This document shows positions 6,480-10,773 of a stretch of 10,773 bases of DNA, in pieces. Origin of the DNA: SIG636 sp045535465 (GTDB lineage: Bacteria; Bacillota; Clostridia; Oscillospirales; CAG-382); the NCBI GenBank assembly GCA_045535465.1, contig JAZSLS010000098.1:1-10773 (forward strand). The letters run 5' to 3'. Position 1 is the stretch's first letter; the number at the start of each line of letters is the position of its first letter. The notes under the pieces are model-generated. The model saw only the letters and a program-made list of their open reading frames with translations, made no database searches and was not told where the DNA came from. Both the position numbers and the translations under genes were made by a program.

Positions 6480-7802
6480 TTATTTATCGTCCTCTTTCTG
6501 CCTGATTATCAGCTTAATGGGAGTCCCCTCAAAGCCAAAAACATCTCTCAGGCAGTTTTCGATATAACGCTGGTAGGAGAAATGGAACAGCTCTGCGCTG
6601 TTGCAGAATATAACAAAGGTAGGCGGCTTTATGCCTATCTGAGTCATATAGTATATCTTCAGCCTTCTACCCTTGTCCGTAGGTGGCTGAATACGGTTCA
6701 TAGCGTCGTTAAGCACGTCGTTAAGCACGCCCGTAGATATGCGCATAAGCGCCTTATCGTAAACGGCGTTTATCATCTCATAAAGCTTTTCCACACGCTG
6801 ACCTGTCTTTGCGGAGATAAACGCAATAGGTGCATAGGTCATATAGGAAAGGGCGTCGTAGATGTCCTTTTTAAACTCGTTAACGGTGTTTGTATCCTTC
6901 TCCAGGCTGTCCCACTTGTTCATAATTATAATGGAAGCCTTGCCTGCGTTATGGCTGATACCCGCAATACGCTCATCCTGTGCGGTAACACCCTCGTTGG
7001 CATCGCACATAATAAGGCAAACGTCTGCCCTTTCAACCGCCGCTCTGGCACGAAGAACACTGTATTTTTCAATATTGTCTTCTATTTTGGAGTTACGGCG
7101 AATACCTGCCGTATCAATAAACACGTACTTGCCGTATTTATTTTCTATTCTGGTGTCGGTAGCATCTCTGGTAGTGCCGGGCATATCGGAAACAATAACC
7201 CTGTCCTCCCCTGCCACACGGTTAACAAGACTGCTTTTGCCTGCATTGGGCTTACCGATAACGGCAACACGGATAACGTCGTCCTCCTCGGGCTCCGCTT
7301 CGAATTCGGGAAGAAGCTCCGTTACACGGTCAAGCACGTCGCCCGTACCTGTGCCGTGTACGGAAGAAAGGGGTATGGGCTCGCCCAAGCCAAGCTCGTA
7401 AAACTCATAGTACTCTGCAGGAAGAGCGCCTACTCTATCCATTTTGTTAACGGCAAGCACAACGGGCTTACGACTTTTAAGAAGCTTGGTAGCTATATCC
7501 CTGTCATCAGCGGTAACGCCTGCGTGGATATCGGTAATAAACAGTATAACGTCAGCAGCAGCAATTGCAAGCTCCGCCTGAGTACGCATATGCTTAAGTA
7601 TCTCGGTATTAGCCTTAGGCTCAAGACCGCCTGTGTCCGTAAGCACAAAGGGTATGCCGTTCCACTCCGTTTCCGCATAGATGCGGTCACGGGTAACACC
7701 GGGGGTATCATCCACTATGGAAATTCTGCCACCCACTATTTTATTAAAAAAGGTGCTTTTACCTACGTTAGGTCTGCCGATAATGGCAACTGTCGCCTTC
7801 AT
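6480..7802 (-). CDS. der: Ribosome biogenesis GTPase Der (EngA)
   Basis: Der is an essential GTPase with two tandem G domains that acts in maturation of the 50S ribosomal subunit. All motifs are present in the 440-residue product. Domain 1 has the P-loop GRPNVGKST (9-17), DTPGVTRD (32-39), DTGG (56-59) and NKMD (119-122). Domain 2 has the P-loop GKPNAGKSS (183-191), PGTTRDAT, DTAG (230-233), NKWD (295-298) and SAK (330-332). A C-terminal KH-like domain follows (about 350-435, with PPTFVIFCN and GTPIKLIIRQKE). The length matches the family. The ATG overlaps the stop of the upstream DUF512 gene in an ATGA, and its Shine-Dalgarno (GGAGG) lies inside that gene's end, so the two are translationally coupled. 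plsY follows after 18 bases. Confidence 0.98.
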   Translation of the reverse strand: MKATVAIIGRPNVGKSTFFNKIVGGRISIVDDTPGVTRDRIYAETEWNGIPFVLTDTGGLEPKANTEILKHMRTQAELAIAAADVILFITDIHAGVTADDRDIATKLLKSRKPVVLAVNKMDRVGALPAEYYEFYELGLGEPIPLSSVHGTGTGDVLDRVTELLPEFEAEPEEDDVIRVAVIGKPNAGKSSLVNRVAGEDRVIVSDMPGTTRDATDTRIENKYGKYVFIDTAGIRRNSKIEDNIEKYSVLRARAAVERADVCLIMCDANEGVTAQDERIAGISHNAGKASIIIMNKWDSLEKDTNTVNEFKKDIYDALSYMTYAPIAFISAKTGQRVEKLYEMINAVYDKALMRISTGVLNDVLNDAMNRIQPPTDKGRRLKIYYMTQIGIKPPTFVIFCNSAELFHFSYQRYIENCLRDVFGFEGTPIKLIIRQKEDDK

Positions 7803-9121
7803 ATATACAAATCCTCCTCGCTAAGTCCCAAAAGGCAGCGCAAAAACGCTCCACCCTCAGTGTCCACTACCGTAAGGGGTACACCCAAAGCAGCCTCCGC
7901 CTCCGAAAGGCTTACGCCGTCAAGGAAAAGGTCGCCCTCGTGCCTTAACATATTGCAAGGGATAAGAACGGTATCGCCCAAGGTTTTACCTTTAAGGGTA
8001 TTAATAAGGTCGCCGCCGGTAACAAGACCGCTAACGGTTACGGTATTGCCGAAAAAGCGATTTTCCACAGGATACACCTTAACGTCTACGCCCTCAAAAG
8101 CCTCCATAGCAAGGTCTGCAAGGGAAGCTATATGCTCGTAGGCCGCATATCCCGTAGCGACGGAAACACTTTTCTTAAACTTAGCCTTTGTTTCCTTTAT
8201 ATATTCAAGTTCTGCCGTAAACTCCTCTCGGTGGTTTCTAAGCATACCCACGCCGTTTTCCAACTGCGGATAGCCGTCGTACTCCTCCTCCTCGGGAATA
8301 GGCAGCTTTGCCGTCAAATAAAATTCATCAGAGGCAAAAAACATCCTTCTGCCCCGTTCAGCCTTGCACTTTTCCGCAAAAGCCTCCACGGCCCCGATAA
8401 CCGCTGCCGCCCCTTCCTTGGTATAGGGCTTTAGAGGGTAAAGCCCCTCACGGTGGGCAGTAACACCCACAGGTACCGCCGCCACGCTTTCAAGAGAGCT
8501 AAGCTCGTACAGCTTTTCCATACTGTACAAAAGCTCCGCCCCGTCGTTAATGCCCTCGCAAAGCACAAGCTGGGCGTTAATGGCTATTCCGTGGGCAGAA
8601 AGCTCCTCCAAGTATCTAAGCACGTCACCCGCAAAGCGGTTACCCATCATAGTACACCTTAAAGCGGGGTTCATAGTATGGACGGAAACGTTAACGGGCG
8701 AGATGTGCATTTTTATGATGCGTGCAACGTCCTCGTCCTTTAGATTGGTAAGGGTAACGTAGTTACCGTAAAGAAAGCCAAGGCGTTCATCATCGTCCTT
8801 AAAATATATGCTTTCCCTCATACCCTTTGGGTTTTGGTCTATAAAGCAAAATATGCAATTATTTCTGCAACGCTTATGCTCATCGATAAGGTAAGTATCA
8901 AACTCCGCACCAAGCTCCTCGTAAATGCCTTTTTTTACGTTTATAAGCAGCTCCTTACCGTCACGCTCCAGCACAAGGTCCAAAAAAGACTCGGTAGCGT
9001 AAAAGCGGTAGTCAAGCCCGTCGTTGATAGCGTTGCCGCCTATGCTTATTAACTTGTCACCGCTAAGAATACCCGCCTTGTGGGCAGGGCTACCCTTCTC
9101 CACACCCTTGATAATTACCAT
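7799..9121 (-). CDS. DUF512 protein: PDZ domain plus radical SAM-type Fe-S enzyme
   Basis: This 440-residue protein has a PDZ-like N-terminus (about 1-60, with GSPAHKAGILSGDKLISIGG). A cysteine cluster CRNNCIFC (C85, C89, C92) follows in the CxxxCxxC spacing that binds the radical SAM 4Fe-4S cluster. The remainder has the DUF512 character (FFGNTVTVSGLVTGGD near 370-385). The family is widespread in Clostridia and cyanobacteria and its reaction and substrate are, to my knowledge, not established. There is no signal peptide, so it should be cytoplasmic. The ATG at 9121 has AAAGGA about seven bases upstream. Overlap with der ties its expression to ribosome assembly, which hints at a role in translation or RNA modification, but that is inference only. 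Confidence 0.9.
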   Translation of the reverse strand: MVIIKGVEKGSPAHKAGILSGDKLISIGGNAINDGLDYRFYATESFLDLVLERDGKELLINVKKGIYEELGAEFDTYLIDEHKRCRNNCIFCFIDQNPKGMRESIYFKDDDERLGFLYGNYVTLTNLKDEDVARIIKMHISPVNVSVHTMNPALRCTMMGNRFAGDVLRYLEELSAHGIAINAQLVLCEGINDGAELLYSMEKLYELSSLESVAAVPVGVTAHREGLYPLKPYTKEGAAAVIGAVEAFAEKCKAERGRRMFFASDEFYLTAKLPIPEEEEYDGYPQLENGVGMLRNHREEFTAELEYIKETKAKFKKSVSVATGYAAYEHIASLADLAMEAFEGVDVKVYPVENRFFGNTVTVSGLVTGGDLINTLKGKTLGDTVLIPCNMLRHEGDLFLDGVSLSEAEAALGVPLTVVDTEGGAFLRCLLGLSEEDLYI

Positions 9122-9164
9122 AAAATTTCCTTTTCAAGCACAAAAAACGGATAAAACGCAAAAG

Positions 9165-9209
9165 GCGCCCCAATTTCCCACTTGGGCTATAACCCACGGA
9201 AAACGGCGC
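9165..9209 (-). terminator. Branched-looking hairpin with T-rich tail before DUF512
   Basis: On the minus strand an outer stem GCGCC/GGCGC (9205-9209 with 9165-9169) encloses TTTCC/GGAAA (9198-9202 with 9174-9178) and TGGG/CCCA (9193-9196 with 9183-9186), separated by small internal loops. The sequence after it reads CTTTTGCGTTTT. It may be an imperfect terminator between rpmF and DUF512 or a structured leader of the DUF512 operon. No consensus promoter was found between rpmF and DUF512, so readthrough is possible. Confidence 0.4.
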
Positions 9210-9216
9210 GCACTTA

Positions 9217-9256
9217 GGAAAGACCCCTGTAATTACTTAAATAACAGGGGCCTTCC
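9217..9256 (-). terminator. Hairpin downstream of rpmF
   Basis: CCCCTGT at 9224-9230 pairs with ACAGGGG at 9244-9250. The stem is extended by GGAA/TTCC (9217-9220 with 9253-9256) across a small internal loop. It starts about 18 bases after the rpmF stop. There is no T run on the minus-strand exit side, so it may act as an mRNA 3'-end stabiliser or weak terminator rather than a full intrinsic terminator. Confidence 0.5.
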
Positions 9257-9273
9257 AAGCTTTAACAAAAGCC

Positions 9274-9465
9274 TTATGCCTTTTTGCTGTCCTTGCTGAT
9301 GATTTCCTTACCTGCATAGGAGCCGCAAGCCTTGCAAACTCTATGAGAAAGATTAAATTCACCGCACTTAGCGCACTTAGTCATGCCGGGCATATCCAGC
9401 TTCCATACGGAAGAGCGCCTTTTATCTCTTCTTGCCTTTGAAACTTTTGCCTTTGGTACTGCCAT
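9274..9465 (-). CDS. rpmF: 50S ribosomal protein L32 (zinc-binding form)
   Basis: L32 is a small protein of the large ribosomal subunit. The 63-residue product begins MAVPKAKVSKARRDKRRS, the family's hallmark N-terminus. It has a zinc ribbon CAKC (C31, C34) and CKAC (C44, C47), so this is the four-cysteine, zinc-dependent form. The ATG at 9465 is preceded by GGGAGGTG at ideal spacing; a GTG three codons upstream is part of that Shine-Dalgarno and is not the start. The gene lies 33 bases after yceD, the conserved bacterial yceD-rpmF pairing, and is presumably co-transcribed from the promoter at 10040-10068. Confidence 0.97.
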   Translation of the reverse strand: MAVPKAKVSKARRDKRRSSVWKLDMPGMTKCAKCGEFNLSHRVCKACGSYAGKEIISKDSKKA

Positions 9466-9498
9466 TTTCAGCACCTCCCTCTCTTTAGGAATTATATA

Positions 9499-9990
9499 TC
9501 AGCCGTTTTCAAGCAACGCTTTCAAAACTTCAAGTCTGGGGTCTATCTCCTTTGTGGAACAGCCGCAAGCTTTTTTGTTAAGGTTTGCACCGCATTTAAT
9601 GCAAAGCCCCTTGCAAGACTCACTGCAAAGGTGTTTAGACGGAAGCTCAAGCATAAGCTCCTCCCCAAACACTTCGGACAGGTCAACGTACCCATCCTCG
9701 TCTGCAATAACGTAATCGTCGTTTTCCTCGCCTACAAGCGCCTTTGCCACGGGACGAACCGTGCCAAAGCTTAAGCTGTAAGCAAAGCCCTCGCCGCAAC
9801 GGGCGCAAAGAGCAGTAGCTTCAACCACGGTATCCGCCGTAAGCTCCAAGTATCCGCCGTGATTGCGGATACAGCCCCTTATATGAGCATTACCGTCACG
9901 CAGGTCACCTTCTGCCGCCAGGGGTAAAACAAAATCAAAGTTGTGGGTGTTGCCACCCTCAGCCAATAGCTGTTGTATATCCAAGCGCAT
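9499..9990 (-). CDS. yceD: YceD-family DUF177 protein
   Basis: This 163-residue DUF177 protein is encoded directly upstream of rpmF, the position conserved across bacteria. The family has been linked to 23S rRNA accumulation or ribosome assembly, but its biochemistry is poorly defined. The protein is cytoplasmic and cysteine-rich: CARC at 62-65, then C122, C126, C130, C133 and C142/C144 in CSESCKGLCIKCGANLNKKACGC-like order, suggesting metal binding. The C-terminal DPRLEVLKALL is typical of the family. I chose the ATG at 9990 because a longer in-frame reading starting at 10080 would run through a perfect promoter. GGGGG nine bases upstream is an acceptable ribosome-binding site. The gene symbol follows family usage. 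Confidence 0.9.
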   Translation of the reverse strand: MRLDIQQLLAEGGNTHNFDFVLPLAAEGDLRDGNAHIRGCIRNHGGYLELTADTVVEATALCARCGEGFAYSLSFGTVRPVAKALVGEENDDYVIADEDGYVDLSEVFGEELMLELPSKHLCSESCKGLCIKCGANLNKKACGCSTKEIDPRLEVLKALLENG

Positions 9991-10039
9991 AAGCACACAC
10001 CCCCGTGTAAACACCGGCATTATCGCACACGCAATATGT

Positions 10040-10068
10040 ATTATAGCTGTTTTTTTCCTTTTTGTCAA
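10040..10068 (-). promoter_or_regulatory. Consensus sigma-A promoter of yceD-rpmF
   Basis: The minus strand reads TTGACA (10063-10068), a 17-base spacer, then TATAAT (10040-10045): a perfect match in both boxes and in spacing. The predicted start is near 10033, giving a leader of about 43 bases. Such a strong constitutive promoter suits a ribosomal-protein gene. Confidence 0.93.
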
Positions 10069-10098
10069 CAGTTTTTTCATTCTTTTTTTGCATATTTA

Positions 10099-10111
10099 GC
10101 TCATTTTGAGC
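10099..10111. promoter_or_regulatory. Small inverted repeat between divergent genes
   Basis: GCTCA-TTT-TGAGC forms a 5-bp perfect inverted repeat 30 bases upstream of the small plus-strand gene. It could be an operator, since it lies where that gene's promoter should be. No clear -35/-10 pair for the small gene was found; TTGCAT (10088-10093) is a weak candidate. Confidence 0.3.
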
Positions 10112-10140
10112 CAAAATATCTTACACAGGAGTTGATTTTA

Positions 10141-10317
10141 ATGAAAACCTTTTGTAAATACCTTGTTATAAGCGGCGCTGTTATGGGCGCAGCCGTTGGT
10201 GCGGCAAGCTCCTATATTACCGCAGTTATGCTTAAAAACAAGGCAACTATGGGCGAAATTATGAAATGTAAAAGCAAAGAAGCTTTTAAATGCTTTGCCG
10301 ATAAATTCAGCCTTTAA
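10141..10317 (+). CDS. Small single-pass membrane protein, unknown function
   Basis: This is the only convincing plus-strand gene. Its 58-codon product is MKTFCKYLVISGAVMGAAVG, then AASSYITAVMLKNK and a basic, cysteine-containing tail ending FADKFSL. AGGAG lies nine bases before the ATG and an intrinsic terminator follows within ten bases of the stop, which strongly supports a real transcription unit. Residues about 8-30 are small and hydrophobic with a Gly/Ala-rich GAVMGAAVGAASS stretch, consistent with one membrane helix; the rest is Lys-rich and probably cytoplasmic. It has three cysteines (5, 43, 51). I do not recognise the family. A Gly-rich helix plus a basic tail resembles YtxH-like or small stress membrane proteins, but that is only a general likeness. 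Confidence 0.75.
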   Translation: MKTFCKYLVISGAVMGAAVGAASSYITAVMLKNKATMGEIMKCKSKEAFKCFADKFSL

Positions 10318-10323
10318 TTCTTT

Positions 10324-10350
10324 AAAACGCCTCTCAAACGGGGCGTTTTT
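10324..10350 (+). terminator. Intrinsic terminator of the small membrane-protein gene
   Basis: AAAACGCCTC at 10324-10333 pairs with GGGGCGTTTT at 10340-10349 (one G-T pair) around a 6-base loop, and the stem runs into TTTTT. It begins seven bases after the stop codon. Confidence 0.88.
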
Positions 10351-10468
10351 ACATATAACCCCTTGCCCAAAACCATCCTTTGCAAAACAAACAAGCGGCC
10401 GCTTAATCAGCACTGCTTGTCGTCAATTCCTATTTTTCATCTACCCAATTTTTGACATAGAGCCAAAC

Positions 10469-10499
10469 AAAAAGCGTGTTGCTTTCGCAACACGCTTTT
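10469..10499 (-). terminator. Intrinsic terminator of tuf
   Basis: A 13-bp perfect stem (arms 10470-10482 and 10487-10499) has a GAAA tetraloop on the minus strand and is followed by TTTTTGTTTGG. It lies 14 bases beyond the tuf stop. The 118 bases between this and the small gene's terminator hold only a 12-bp NotI-containing palindrome and nothing else I can support. Confidence 0.93.
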
Positions 10500-10512
10500 A
10501 TATAGACGTTAA

Positions 10513-10698
10513 TTAGTCAAGAATTTCGATAACAACGCCGGAACCAACGGTTCTGCCGCCTTCACGGATAGCGAAACGGAGACCCTTTTCGATAGCGATG
10601 GGGGTGATGAGTTCAACGTTCATATCTACGTGGTCGCCGGGGAGACACATTTCCTTGTCAGCAGGAAGGGTGATAACGCCGGTAACGTCAGTAGTTCT
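10513..10698 (-). CDS. tuf: Elongation factor Tu, C-terminal fragment (truncated by contig end)
   Basis: EF-Tu is the GTPase that delivers aminoacyl-tRNA to the ribosome. Only the last 61 codons are present: the end of domain 3, from RTTDVTGVITLP through MPGDxV-like CLPGDHVDMNVEL to RFAIREGGRTVGSGVV and EILD. The genuine sequence stops at 10698. Family EF-Tu has FYF before RTTDVTG, whereas here the reading turns into adapter-derived MATIRL. Any start codon at 10716 is therefore artificial and this is not a short protein. tuf is often duplicated and highly conserved, which can end an assembly. Its normal neighbours (fusA, rpsG) are beyond the contig. Confidence 0.95.
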   Translation of the reverse strand, partial: RTTDVTGVITLPADKEMCLPGDHVDMNVELITPIAIEKGLRFAIREGGRTVGSGVVIEILD

Positions 10699-10773
10699 AA
10701 GTCGGATCGTAGCCATGTCGTTCTGTGTGCCAAGGAGTTGAATACAAATTTTGTCTTCCTAAGACCGCTTGGC
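10699..10773. other. Synthetic MGI/DNBSEQ adapter with barcode, not genomic
   Basis: From memory, 10699-10740 matches the MGI/BGI read-2 adapter, which begins AAGTCGGATCGTAGCCATG, with one difference (T for A at 10728). 10741-10750 (AATACAAATT) fits the 10-base sample barcode. 10751-10773 (TTGTCTTCCTAAGACCGC and on) matches the reverse complement of the read-1 adapter part of the same oligonucleotide. The order adapter-barcode-adapter is that of the library construct. These 75 bases should be trimmed before annotation. Confidence 0.95.

Noticed and set aside
6582..8141. 519-codon plus-strand ORF
   Set aside because: It is antisense to der and the end of the DUF512 gene, both identified by many motifs. 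It has no ribosome-binding site or recognisable domain; long antisense frames follow from the codon bias of the real genes.
9991..10080. 30-codon N-terminal extension of yceD
   Set aside because: It reads through a perfect TTGACA-17-TATAAT promoter; the DUF177 sequence and a ribosome-binding site support the ATG at 9990.
10391..10402. AAGCGGCCGCTT palindrome (NotI site) as a cloning scar
   Set aside because: It is a short isolated palindrome with no vector sequence around it; chance occurrence is enough.

Overview
The window looks like one contig from a member of the Bacillota, class Clostridia, probably Oscillospirales-like. The reasons are the PDZ/radical-SAM DUF512–der–plsY gene block, the yceD–rpmF pair, a TGS-less ThrRS, strong Shine-Dalgarno sites, consensus sigma-A promoters and near-universal use of one strand. 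Nine of ten genes lie on the minus strand, so transcription runs from high to low coordinates. All are housekeeping genes; I see no phage, transposase, CRISPR or defence locus.

Layout, right to left. At 10699-10773 the contig ends in synthetic sequence: both halves of the MGI/DNBSEQ sequencing adapter around a 10-base barcode. This truncates tuf (EF-Tu), of which only the last 61 codons remain (10513-10698), followed by a strong terminator. A 58-codon ORF for a small membrane protein (10141-10317, plus strand) faces tuf. It is divergent from yceD-rpmF (9990-9274), which is driven by a perfect TTGACA/17/TATAAT promoter. After a structured intergenic region comes a compact operon: DUF512 radical-SAM protein, der (overlapping by ATGA) and plsY (TTG start), closed by a strong hairpin terminator at 5678-5709. 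thrS (5593-3830) has its own promoter, a leader too short for a T-box, and its own terminator. A gene-poor 1.1 kb region separates it from dnaN-recF (2722-492).

The least ordinary feature is non-coding. The dnaN-recF pair is flanked by two mosaic arrays (about 1-378 and 3121-3575) built from 11 short hairpins. Each reads GTAGGGG-stem-loop-stem-CCCG and each is inverted relative to the next. This is the architecture of REP/BIME elements associated with RAYT (TnpA-REP) transposases, including the GTAG foot. The arrays are diverged direct repeats of each other, with at least one compensatory base-pair change. A separate 91-bp inverted-armed element with a 26-bp perfect palindrome lies at 3633-3723.

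The genes serve translation (thrS, tuf, rpmF, der for 50S maturation, yceD by context), replication and repair (dnaN, recF) and phospholipid synthesis (plsY). I found no convincing new multi-gene system. The points worth following are the REP-like arrays, the adapter artefact, the palindromic element, and the uncharacterised small membrane and DUF512 proteins.
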